Source: Tetmemena sp. SeJ-2015 (Eukaryota; Ciliophora; Spirotrichea; Sporadotrichida; Oxytrichidae). From it: a DNA stretch of 15,105 nt. The notes under the pieces are model-generated. The model saw nothing but the letters and a program-made list of their open reading frames with translations. It did not search any database and was not told the origin of the DNA. The position numbers and the translations under genes are program-made. The stretch is from positions 1 to 15,105 of the forward strand of contig JAJKFJ010008912.1 in NCBI GenBank assembly GCA_027382625.1, in the 5' to 3' direction. This document shows, in pieces, positions 1 to 6,660 of this stretch. Every line of letters starts with the position of its first letter. Positions within the stretch are counted from its first letter, which is position 1.

Positions 1-93
1 TTTTAAAAAAAAATATAATAAATTTATAAAATTATTTTAAAATAAATTAAAAATATAATTTTTATTCATGCTATAAATTTTTTAGCAAAATGA
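1..93. other. AT-only leader, no gene seen
   Basis: This stretch is almost entirely A and T and carries no recognisable motif. It ends at a TGA (91-93) that bounds the first coding block. It could be intergenic DNA, intron or eliminated sequence; nothing distinguishes these. Confidence 0.5.
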
Positions 94-427
94 AATTTAT
101 ATTTTAAATTATTTGATAAAGCATTTGCAAATTTGCCTACAACTTCAATACTATCTGGTATGGATAATTTAAGGCTATCAATAAAGGAATTTAGAATATG
201 GAACTTATGTTAAATTAATTTAAGATTTAACAGAGCATTGAAGAGAGAGGAATTTTCAATATTAGATAGGGTTTAACTTTCAAAGAGGATGATAGACTTA
301 GCTGTCTATGTTAAATTTTTAGAAGACTCATTCATAGAAGAAGTGCAAGGTGTAAGTAATCAAAATGCAGGATTTACCAATTATCTTGTTAACTATGACT
401 CAAGCATTAGAACAACCTGCCCTTTAG
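94..427 (+). CDS. Partial coding block, large LamG-like protein
   Basis: With TAA and TAG read as Gln, this frame is free of TGA over about 111 codons. It includes the pattern LRLSIKEFRIWN, which resembles the closing beta-strand motif of LamG/concanavalin-like jelly-roll domains (hydrophobic-x-hydrophobic-x-E-hydrophobic-x-hydrophobic-Y/W-N). Hydrophobic and charged residues alternate as in an extracellular beta-rich protein. No convincing start Met is visible, so the N-terminus probably lies outside the window or beyond an upstream gap. A GT...AG intron joins it to the next block. Domain assignment is by eye and weak; that the frame is coding is more secure than the family. Confidence 0.55.
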
Positions 428-485
428 GTTTCAGATAAAAAGTTTAGACCATTTTATTTTTCATTAAATTAATTTTAATGTTTAG
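428..485 (+). other. Candidate intron, 58 nt
   Basis: The segment starts GT, ends TTTAG and has a T-rich second half. Removing it joins the frame ending CPL at 427 to the frame beginning GHFSISSN at 486 through a split glycine codon. Both flanking frames are TGA-free, so the splice is favoured over a chance frame change. Confidence 0.5.
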
Positions 486-859
486 GGCACTTTAGTATCT
501 CCAGTAATATGTTAGCTACGCACAGCCAAGGTTCTTTAAATATTGTCGCAAACATAATATATTATATATTTTAAGTTGAAATTGACTTGACTTCAAGCAT
601 ATTCAGTTTGCTTTTAGATTACAGTGAAGACTTCTCGCTATTCTTTACTTTTAAGACCTACTTTTATCAAGATCCTGCTACTTTAGCACTTGGGTATAAC
701 TATGACATTACTCTTCTTTAGATAGATATGGCTCAACTGCAAATAGATTATCAAGAGAAAAATATTTAAAATTATGTTTAACTGAATAAATAGGCTGGTA
801 GAAATGCCCAGATTGTTACTCACATAATTAAAAAATTACATATTTTATTATTGATATGA
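486..859 (+). CDS. Coding block after first intron
   Basis: This is a TGA-free frame of about 123 codons ending at a TGA (857-859). The readable part contains HFSISSNMLATHSQGSLNIV near its start and LALGYNYDITLLQIDMAQLQ further on. The alternation of aromatic, Ser and Asp residues suits a beta-rich extracellular domain. In-frame TAG and TAA codons are used as Gln. The last part (about 824-880) becomes almost pure AT and may be non-coding: CATA occurs at 823-826 and again at 875-878, which would allow a 52-base eliminated segment. The true 3' limit of coding is therefore uncertain. Confidence 0.6.
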
Positions 860-1277
860 TTTAATTTAATTTATCATATAAGCGAAGTACAAAATTCAGT
901 CCATCAGGATTTTGGATATCTTAGACTGAAAATAAATAATAAAGCAAGTGTAAGAAAACTGCATTTTCCTCTGAGGAACCAAAAGCCATCAGCCGAAAAT
1001 CTTGCATGAGTGTAAAAGCATTTCAGGCAATTATAAAATTAAGAGAGGCTGTCCTCCTATAAAATCCTAAAATAATGTCAAGTCTCAATTAATTTATTAT
1101 TGGATAGAGTGTTATAATAATTTAATCAAGGGTTCTTTTTATTAATGTAATTTTTAACAGCCTTCGATTATGCATTTGTATTAGAGCCATAATCTGTTAA
1201 CAGTTTAATAATTGGATTTCTATAACATCAATTCATATTAATATAATATAGTTGAATCAAGATAGTTTTGTCCTCAA
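860..1277 (+). CDS. Weak coding-like blocks in the frame of 486-859
   Basis: Two runs are separated by single TGAs at 1007-1009 and 1253-1255. The first contains DFGYLRLKINNKASVRKLHF. The second contains FLTAFDYAFVLEPQSVNSLI. Both are in the same frame as 486-859. Under a code where TGA is Trp this would be one continuous frame; with TGA as stop, the gaps must be introns or eliminated sequences. The strand is likely plus, but block limits are not resolved. Confidence 0.35.
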
Positions 1278-1582
1278 ATGGTGTATCTCAATAAATTAGT
1301 TCATTCTCACATAGTTTTTAAGACATAGCTTTTAGAATGGATTTAATTAAATCTAAAATTATAACATTTTCTACAGTCTTAGAACTTAATTAATCTATAT
1401 TTGAATTCCTCGCTCTCTTTAAGTTTGAATACAAATAACATAGTGGCTATGCCTTTCTTATACACTATCACTGTTGGCTGTGCAACTTGTACCGATTAAA
1501 TTATAGAATTGTTTGGCCCTTTCATAACACTCTCTGAAATAGGAACTCGGCTTCAAAATTATTACCAAACCTAGAATCAAAT
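1278..1582 (+). CDS. Coding block with Cys-containing segment
   Basis: From the ATG at 1278 the frame is TGA-free to 1676, but coding probably stops at an intron donor at 1583. The readable part includes AMPFLYTITVGCATCTDQII followed by ELFGPFITLSEIGTRLQNYY. The CxxC pair in the middle could be structural. The ATG is unlikely to be a genuine start, because protein-like sequence in another frame precedes it; an intron such as 1299-1335 (GT...TTTTAG) could connect the two. The family is not recognised beyond a general likeness to large ciliate surface proteins. Confidence 0.55.
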
Positions 1583-1614
1583 GTAAAATATATCTTTGCT
1601 TTATTTACTTTTAG
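1583..1614 (+). other. Candidate 32-nt intron
   Basis: The sequence begins GTAAAATA, is AT-rich with a T tract, and ends ACTTTTAG. Its size and ends match the very short introns of ciliates. Excision joins QTQNQ to IFSDKYDQYFLYNSATY in a new TGA-free frame. Confidence 0.55.
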
Positions 1615-1659
1615 ATTTTCTGATAAATACGACTAATATTTTCTGTATAACTCAGCAAC

Positions 1660-1691
1660 GTACATAAATTAAATGAAAATAAATTAAGTAC
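1660..1691. other. Candidate short IES, 28 bp, GTAC direct repeat
   Basis: GTAC occurs at 1660-1663 and 1688-1691; the bases between are almost all A and T and include a TGA in the flanking frame. Removing 28 bases (one repeat plus the spacer) joins ...FLYNSATY to ATIFDQATQYLFPLDW in frame. The shared core TA also fits a TA-bounded element of 28 bp. A GT...AG intron here would be 29 nt and would break the frame, so an eliminated sequence fits better. Reading straight through needs TGA as a sense codon. Confidence 0.5.
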
Positions 1692-1961
1692 GCGACTATT
1701 TTTGATCAAGCGACTTAATATTTATTCCCATTAGATTGGTCGTTAAATCCAGTTACGTTATCTGTATCATCAACTTAGTCTAATTACTGGTGGGCCCGCA
1801 GAGATGGTATGTGCTCATTCGATTTGAAGTTTAATCCTCAAACATTGGGCTGTCAAGCAAAATCCTCTCTATAATTCATGAACACATACATTTCTCTAAG
1901 TCTAAGCAACACAGTCAATTTCAAATGGCATCTCACTACAGGCTTATGGATTATAGGTTGA
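1692..1961 (+). CDS. Coding block ending at TGA
   Basis: This clean TGA-free frame of about 89 codons ends at TGA 1959-1961, with a second in-frame TGA two codons later. The start reads ATIFDQATQYLFPLDW; the middle contains SNYWWARRDGMCSFDLKF and the end KWHLTTGLWIIG. Trp is written TGG here. The content (Trp, Cys, Asn, Ser) suggests an extracellular domain. The tandem TGA could be a true terminator of a first gene. Alternatively the frame runs into the 27-base inverted repeat at 1950-1976 and continues elsewhere after DNA rearrangement. Confidence 0.6.
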
Positions 1962-2049
1962 ATATGAATACATGATAGAGGGTAAGCAAAGCCTAATCAA
2001 GATAGAGAAGAGGAGAAAAGTGATATATATATTAAATTTGAGATAGTTT

Positions 2050-2462
2050 AAAACATTATGTTTTTAAATTTAATGAGGGAGTCAGCTCCAGTTAAAGAAC
2101 ATCTGTAATTGCCATTTATAACTCCATCAGTATCGTTTTAAGTTTTAGTGTCTGCGCTTTTAGTAGTTGTTTTAATAGGGTGAGGGTAGACTCCTTTTGG
2201 ATTTTGTAGTCAGAGAGGGTTCTACTTGTCCTTGTTGAAGATCTTGTTCTGGATGTTGTTCAAAAGTACGCAAATCAAAGCATACTTTAGAATTTCCTTG
2301 AGCTTGCCTGCGAAGATGAGTCTCTGTTGATCGGGAGGGATGCCCTCGTTACTCTAGGTGCTTGCCTCCTCAGTTGTCACCCTCAAGTTTTAGAGGTTGA
2401 GCTAGTAGTTGTTGATGTAGTAGTGGTTGTTGTAGTTGATGTAGTTGTTGAAGTAGACATTT
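2050..2462 (-). CDS. Ubiquitin-like protein, intron-interrupted
   Basis: On the minus strand, 2347 to 2313 encodes EGIPPDQQRLIFAGK and 2223 to 2182 encodes RTLSDYKIQKESTL, both near-exact ubiquitin cores. The positions matching Lys48 and Lys63 are kept. Just before the first core the sequence reads TEEASTQSN, where Q is a TAG aligned with ubiquitin Gln31. The second core is reached after removing a 37-nt GT...AG intron; the loop that is QLEDG in ubiquitin then becomes a longer LKEILKTRSSTRTS. The N-terminal part is divergent, preceded by a Thr/Ser or Asn/Tyr-rich trinucleotide tract (frame uncertain by one base). No terminal RLRGG is seen after STLTLL, so it is unlikely to be conjugated like ubiquitin. 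C-rich codon endings differ from the neighbours. Divergent gene or decaying pseudogene are both possible. Confidence 0.7.
2249..2285 (-). other. 37-nt intron in the ubiquitin-like unit
   Basis: Read on the minus strand the segment starts GTATGC and ends ATCCAG. Removing it places the IFAGK half and the RTLSDY half of the ubiquitin fold in one frame. The restored homology on both sides is the evidence. Confidence 0.6.
2403..2460. repeat. Degenerate ACT/ACA trinucleotide tract (minus strand)
   Basis: On the minus strand this is a run of ACT, ACA and TCA triplets starting at an ATG (2460). One frame gives Ser/Thr, another Asn/Tyr. It is the first of three trinucleotide tracts in the window (also 7603-7655 and 14946-14999). 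Confidence 0.7.
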
Positions 2463-2498
2463 AAAATAAAAAACTCTATATTTAAAGCGTAATATAAT

Positions 2499-2834
2499 AC
2501 GAATCACAGAGCAAGGAAGCAAACTCAATGTATTCCTAAGTTAAACCAATCCACGATCATGTATTCATATTCACCCTATAATGTATAGCAATTGAATCCT
2601 ACTAAAGTTCTTCATTTTCTATCTCTAAAATCCTAAATAATAGATGTGAATCTTCTCACAAGCAGAATACCTTATATATTTATTTTTAGATCTTTACAGA
2701 TATAAACTTACAAAGCAACCTAAAATGTGATTACAACTACAGTAATTCCAACCTCTTCAGACTTTGATATGAATGACAATAAATGGATTGGATTAGCTTT
2801 TGTAAAGAGTACAGATGCAGGAGGGGAATGGAGA
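2499..2834 (+). CDS. LamG-like coding block
   Basis: The frame is TGA-free from well upstream to 2909. The convincing part contains NDNKWIGLAFVKSTDAGGEW, which resembles the central strands of a LamG/concanavalin-like domain (Trp followed by a hydrophobic strand, then a Gly-rich turn and Trp). Earlier residues (from about 2499) include STIMYSYSPYNVQQLNPTKV; they overlap the right arm of the inverted repeat and are less certain. A GT...TAG segment (2835-2871, 37 nt) can join GGEWR to IASNIFVLIS in the next block. Continuing without splicing is open to 2909 and cannot be ruled out. Confidence 0.55.
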
Positions 2835-2871
2835 GTTTATAATCAAAACACTTTACTTCATACTATAATAG

Positions 2872-3376
2872 ATAGCTTCCAATATTTTTGTTTTAATAAG
2901 CAACAATGAAAGCTCCAATGGCTATTATGGATTACTTTCAACTTTACTAATTGGAGATTTAAGTCAGTAAGGCCACCAATTAAAGATTAAAAATGTGTTT
3001 GCAATTGCCAAAGAACTTAGGCCAGGAGAGCTGTTAGAATGCTTTAGAAAAAGAATAAGTACTAGAGATTTCAAATACTCCCTACTCTTCTATTTCAGAA
3101 TTGACGAAGATATGGGTGAATGGATTTACGATAGCTCCTATTACTAAAACCATGCAAAGATGATCAGGCCAACTATATCTTCTAGTTCATTTTCTTGGGA
3201 AAGAGATTGGGAAATGCAAATTTTTAATGAGGAAACTTGGACTGAAGATTTTAAGGCTTATGCATTAAAAATTAGTCCTTTTATTTTTAAATAACATACC
3301 TTGATAGAGGAGTATTTTTCAAACGTGGCATAACTCCAAGGCTTTCCCTCGCTTAAATGACTTCTATATCTGAAGA
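2872..3376 (+). CDS. LamG-like coding block
   Basis: This is a TGA-free frame to 3360. The segment GYYGLLSTLLIGDLSQQGHQ followed by LKIKNVFAIAKELRPGELL matches the look of the last strands of a LamG domain (hydrophobic-x-I-K-x-hydrophobic ... L-x-x-x-E-L). A Trp- and Asp-rich stretch follows (MGEWIYDSSYYQNHAK, then SSSFSWERDWEMQIFNEETW). The clean frame reaches a TGA at 3358-3360; extension to an intron donor at 3377 would need that TGA to be sense or a slightly different junction. Together with its neighbours it appears to be part of a large repeated-domain protein on the plus strand. Confidence 0.6.
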
Positions 3377-3464
3377 GTACTAGATTTTAAAAAAATAAAT
3401 AGGCATATAATGATCGAGTTTAGTATCTTGCTAACTTAAGTTTACTTTAATTCTGTGATTTTAG
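3377..3464 (+). other. Candidate intron region, 88 nt or shorter
   Basis: The segment contains GCTAACTTAAG, similar to a branch-point sequence, then a T-rich tract and the acceptor GATTTTAG at 3457-3464. The next block opens immediately after. Donors at 3377 and 3418 are both possible; only the first gives the right phase, but it lies just past a TGA. Confidence 0.4.
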
Positions 3465-3760
3465 GCGTTTAAAACTTGATGCGTATAACTTTAGGAGCTG
3501 CAAGCAACATATTTATATTCTATCCAAATGATGGTTTGATTACGAACTCTCTCGATAAATTATCGCTATCTTTGTAACAGCCTTCAATGACTAATAGATG
3601 GATTTTCTTAAGCATGGCTAACTCAATAACTTATCAAATTAGCTATTTGATGACTGACGATTCCTATGGTGATATCTCAAAAGCAACTGCATTTTAACTA
3701 AACTCAAATTTCATTTTGCCAGCTTCTTTCTATATTCTTAAATTTAAGAACAAAATTTGA
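3465..3760 (+). CDS. LamG-like coding block
   Basis: This is a TGA-free frame of about 98 codons ending at TGA 3758-3760. It contains MRITLGAASNIFIFYPNDGL, then TNRWIFLSMANSITYQISYL and ISKATAFQLNSNFILPASFY. The pattern of a Trp inside a hydrophobic strand followed by a second strand and an Asp-rich turn is typical of jelly-roll lectin domains. First codon positions are purine-rich, supporting this frame over the other two. The block follows the acceptor at 3464. Confidence 0.6.
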
Positions 3761-3947
3761 TTTAAAAGAGATAAAATAGAAGTTGCAAGTAGGGTCTGAT
3801 AGAAATTTGAACCAAACTTCAAAAGTCATGCTTGAAATATCTTATTAAAAGCCCGGAATCTAAATAGGCGATTTTATCAATAAACTTTTCTAGTAACGTG
3901 CATAACTGGTAGTTAAGATAATATAATTCTTTTATTTTATAGTTTGA
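3753..3947 (+). CDS. Short coding block, possibly fused to the previous one
   Basis: This TGA-free frame has about 62 codons and includes KFDLKEIKQKLQVGSDRNL and SYQKPGIQIGDFINKLFQQ. AAATTT occurs at 3740-3745 and 3753-3758; removing 13 bases between these copies fuses ...PASFYILKF to DLKEIKQK without a TGA. The element would be extremely short, so a simple frame change in a damaged copy is an alternative. A GT...TATAG segment near 3909-3942 may be an intron. Confidence 0.4.
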
Positions 3948-4528
3948 GGAACATAGTTTGGAAAACCTTAATCTATATTGACTTGAGTCTGGATTTAAAT
4001 TATCTAGGTTAGCAGATTTGAATCAGAAACACTTTGAGCAGAGAGAAATACAAATTTTATTTATGGATGAGAAAATTAGAGCTGTAATAATCATAAATGT
4101 TTTAACTTCTTAGCCCATTTACTTCATCAAACATGTAGTAGGCAACTATCTTGCTTTTCATGTAATCTACATTTCCAAATCTAAAGTTATAATTAAATTA
4201 AACGTATCATTACTTATTAAATACAATTCTTGTCTCTGTGCTTGAGAGTGTATAGCTTTGATAAAATACAAAGTCCCTAATGTACAAAGAGTTGGTCCCA
4301 CCACCAGTGTAACCTTAGTAATTGATTCCTACTATTCCACCCGTTATGCTGCTGCTTCCACTGCTTAGATATGGCAACTATAGTTAATGAATCAGTAAGG
4401 ATGGAAAAAATAAAAAATTTATAGAGGAGTTATGGAGTAATTCGCACAAATAATAACTAATGAAAAATCTAGGCAATCTTGACCCTAGAACTAATGTAAT
4501 ACCCATGAAGGCGTAGACATAAGAGTGA
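3948..4528 (+). other. Coding-like but frame and strand unresolved
   Basis: Both strands have readable frames. On plus, 3982-4245 is TGA-free and includes RLADLNQKHFEQREIQILFM. On minus, about 4200-4605 gives a long TGA-free frame with TGGGTNSLYIRDFVFYQSYT, which looks like the end of a LamG domain. The two are antisense with aligned codons, so one is a shadow. Neighbouring plus-strand blocks favour plus; the minus motif is the better domain match. No choice is made. Confidence 0.35.
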
Positions 4529-4672
4529 AATACTGCCCTCTTTAAGACAGGAAAATTTTTAGCGCATTAAAAACTCAAGAAACCTAAGTCAGCAAACTCT
4601 AAACCTAAAATTCAACGGGTCTTAGAAATAGAAATAAAAAAACCTGCTGATATTGGTGAGAGAGTAGGATGA
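4529..4672 (+). CDS. Lys/Pro-rich block
   Basis: This TGA-free frame of 47 codons lies between TGAs at 4526-4528 and 4670-4672. It contains KTGKFLAHQKLKKPKSANSK and ends LEIEIKKPADIGERVG. The basic, Pro-containing composition suits a cytoplasmic tail or linker. It is in the same frame as the block at 4793-5107, with three intervening TGAs. That gap either hides introns or eliminated DNA or shows TGA read as Trp. Confidence 0.5.
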
Positions 4673-4792
4673 GAAAATAATCTAGACCTACCAATTCGAT
4701 TTAAGATGCTTCAATCACTTAGGAGACATTTTCTGGAAAGGTGAAGCGGTACCCAGAATTATACCCTAGCTTCAACCCACAAAAATCCTTGA

Positions 4793-5107
4793 GGGATTCA
4801 AGTAATGATTATTAGTTCTTTCCTGCCCTGCTAATCCTTCAATAGTGAATCTCAAAGCAGATTAAATTTGGAAAACAGCGTTGCTCTCATATAGCTTCGG
4901 GATCACCAACATAATTTCCGAACCTCTTATTTAAATCATCCTATCTCGTATACATCTGGATTACTAAATAAAAAATATTTAGAAGGGTTCTCATTCACTA
5001 ATCGTGAAGAAATAGCCAGTAAATCTTCACGACTATTTCCACATAAATTTTATTTTCAAAAGAGATTCTAAAATTAAATTTCCTCACTTAATTATATAAT
5101 AAAATGA
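4793..5107 (+). CDS. C-terminal coding block of the first large gene
   Basis: A clean frame of 104 codons after TGA 4790-4792 ends at TGA 5105-5107, followed closely by further TGAs. It contains SYLNHPISYTSGLLNKKYLE, then FSFTNREEIASKSSRLFPHK, and ends QNQISSLNYIIK. TAA and TAG appear in frame as Gln. Polar, Ser- and Asn-rich sequence with basic patches suggests a soluble or cytoplasmic tail. The first arm of an inverted repeat begins 14 bases after the stop, which is consistent with a true gene end. The antisense frame over 4700-5035 is also readable and is the main rival. Confidence 0.55.
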
Positions 5108-5121
5108 AATAAAAGAATTTG

Positions 5122-5468
5122 ATCGTGGGTTGTAGAAATAAGATCAAGCTTGATTTAAAGGCAAAAATTACCATCTATTAGAATATTCTCTGCCTTTAAG
5201 AAAAAGTAAGGGATGATAATTTTTAGATATTGAATAGGAAAAGATTAGGTTTTAATTAAATTATTGCACTCCATTGGTTAATCAATGATCTCTACAGAGA
5301 AATCAAATTAAACATTAGAGTTTTAATTATATCTATAAATTATATATTAAACACCAATCAAAATTAGAGTTAATCAGAATCAGCCAATTAGAGATGTTTA
5401 TTGATTATACTCTTGCTCACAGAGATTATTAAGAATTGGGTTTTGATCTTATTTCTCCAACCCACGAT
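5122..5468. repeat. Inverted repeat pair, 26 nt arms, one mismatch
   Basis: The arm at 5122-5147 is the reverse complement of 5443-5468 with one mismatch (T against G at the twelfth base). The arms bracket about 295 bases of AT-rich DNA between the end of the first gene region and the start of the second. A smaller hairpin (AAAGGCA...TGCCTTT) lies inside at about 5157-5198. The first 11 bases of the arm (ATCGTGGGTTG) recur inverted at about 8986-8996. Confidence 0.75.
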
Positions 5469-5528
5469 GCAATTCACTTATTTGATTTTAAATTAAAAAA
5501 TAAGAAAAAATTGAGTTAGTTATAGTGA
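5340..5528 (+). CDS. Coding block at start of second gene region
   Basis: This TGA-free frame ends at TGA 5526-5528. It contains LELIRISQLEMFIDYTLAHR followed by DYQELGFDLISPTHDAIHLF. The first possible Met is in QLEMF (5394). The right arm of the second inverted repeat lies inside the frame. An alternative start for the next block is the ATG at 5467 in another frame. The family is unknown. Confidence 0.45.
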
Positions 5529-5769
5529 TGTTAGCCTCAATTTTGAAAAACTGGTTAGAAAGTCAGCTTTTACTGTAAGTAGCCAATTCATTTAGTCCTT
5601 ACAGCACTTTAAAGAGTTTGACTCTTTACAGGATTTTGATAAAGCTCGTTAAGGAGAACGATTTCTCTAATAGCAGAAATAAATAATTAAATAAAATTAC
5701 CTCTTTTTTTTTAAAGATAGCTTGCAATTCTTTATCTACAAGAAGAGTTTAAAGTATTTATTTTTATGA
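5515..5769 (+). CDS. Coding block, Gln-rich, unknown family
   Basis: A TGA-free frame of 84 codons runs from after TGA 5512-5514 to TGA 5767-5769. It reads SDVSLNFEKLVRKSAFT and later HFKEFDSLQDFDKARQGERF. A GTAAGT...TTACAG segment (5575-5604, 30 nt) fits a ciliate intron; because its length is a multiple of three, reading through it also keeps the frame. The Gln run near 5665-5680 uses TAA, TAG and CAG. The product is a charged, probably intracellular, helical protein; no family is recognised. Confidence 0.6.
5575..5604 (+). other. Candidate 30-nt intron
   Basis: The segment starts GTAAGT and ends CCTTACAG, close to ideal splice sites. It is frame-neutral and contains no TGA in the coding frame, so its removal cannot be proved from the frame alone. 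Confidence 0.45.
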
Positions 5770-5967
5770 TGGCAGACTAGAGCTTAGACATCCTTTTTCC
5801 AGTCTTTACACAAGCAAACTCAAATATTTTTGAAAAATCGGGGCTTAAAGTATAATATTATGATTCTTACATTTCCAGGAATCTGCACTGATAAGCTCTT
5901 TGAGAATGAAGATTTAGAATTGTAGTAGAGATTCATTAGTGCTGGTGATTTAGTGAGGCAGACATGA
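5770..5967 (+). CDS. Coding block, unknown family
   Basis: The frame matches 5515-5769 and is TGA-free to 5965-5967. It contains QIFLKNRGLKYNIMILTFPG and CTDKLFENEDLELQQRFIS. A competing frame from the tandem ATG at 5763-5768 (MMADQSLDILFPVFTQANSN) runs TGA-free to 5891. The two cannot both be coding over 5770-5890, so an intron or eliminated segment probably separates them. After about 5870 the present frame is the better one. Confidence 0.5.
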
Positions 5968-6210
5968 AACCAAGTAGATGCTGCTTATATGTAAGTCTAT
6001 GGTGAGTCTGATGCTGAGTAAGTGGCTACGCCTTGCAAGTAGGGTATTGTAATTTAGTTGGATACCAGTTAAATTTATGCAATTCCTTCCATGTTTAACA
6101 AATTTATATGCATATTTATTGGGAGCTAGCTATTCGTAAGCTAATCAACTTTCAGCCAGATACACACTTAAAGTAATTTTTATAATTTATATACCTTTAA
6201 TAAAATATGA
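5968..6210 (+). CDS. Coding block, unknown family
   Basis: This continues the frame of the previous block after a single TGA and is TGA-free to 6208-6210. It reads NQVDAAYMQVYGESDAEQVA and then IVIQLDTSQIYAIPSMFNKF, with several TAA/TAG codons as Gln. The last part (6120-6210) is AT-rich and may be an intron. The single TGA at 5965-5967 inside otherwise continuous good sequence is one of the better arguments that TGA could sometimes be read through. Confidence 0.55.
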
Positions 6211-6225
6211 AGATTATTTATTTGA

Positions 6226-6342
6226 GTTAATATGAATTTTATAAATTTGAGGGGATTGACTGACCATGATTGCAAATTTGAAGAGGCTGAAGTACTTATC
6301 TCTGCGAAATTGAAATAAAGTGGATTGCCGCTTGAAACTTGA
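6226..6342 (+). CDS. Short coding block, unknown family
   Basis: This TGA-free frame of 38 codons is in the same frame as 5968-6210 and contains DHDCKFEEAEVLISAKLKQS. An overlapping frame reads IANLKRLKYLSLRN, which looks like a leucine-rich repeat but stops at a TGA. The assignment is provisional. Confidence 0.4.
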
Positions 6343-6660
6343 ATGCCTATAGAATGCTATGAAATGTTTTCTAGAAATTGATAAATTTAATAGCAACTTT
6401 TATATCCTCACTTTTCATAGGATTCAGAGTTAAAAATAACTTGTCTTATTAACTTGAAAAGCTAATCTGAAGAAGCTTATTTAATTTATTGATATATTAA
6501 ATTTATAAACTTACAAAAATTAAATTTAAAAATTAGAAAAAAGAATTTAATTCGTTAGGAAGTGCTTTATGTATTCCTTTAGTGAATTTAACGATGAGAA
6601 ATATAATATAGAATATTTGTGTGTACCTAATAAGGTTTAAAATTATTAGAAATGACTACT
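6343..6660. other. AT-rich stretch, no secure gene
   Basis: Frames here are interrupted by TGA every few dozen codons and the sequence between 6480 and 6560 is nearly pure AT. A short plus-strand frame near 6560-6640 (CFMYSFSEFNDEKYNIEYLC) may be a further exon. Confidence 0.35.

Larger units (their letters stand above)
1950..2582. repeat. Inverted repeat pair, 27 nt arms, one mismatch
   Basis: The arm at 1950-1976 is the reverse complement of 2556-2582 with a single mismatch (T against G at the ninth base). The left arm overlaps the end of the preceding coding block. The space between holds the minus-strand ubiquitin-like unit. The pair could be the ends of an inserted element, an unusually long junction repeat of an inverted gene segment, or hairpin arms. 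Confidence 0.75.

Noticed and set aside
1430..1445. AAA-TAA as a Euplotes-type +1 frameshift site
   Set aside because: TAA and TAG occur in frame as sense codons throughout, so the Euplotes code (TGA=Cys, TAR=stop) does not fit.
4150..4605. Minus-strand frame with LamG-like ending (SLYIRDFVFYQ) as an independent gene
   Set aside because: It is readable and TGA-free, but it is antisense with codons aligned to a plus-strand frame that has more support from neighbours. It is described as unresolved rather than called.
6214..6396. Minus-strand 60-codon frame
   Set aside because: It overlaps better plus-strand blocks and has an AT-driven composition; judged a shadow.
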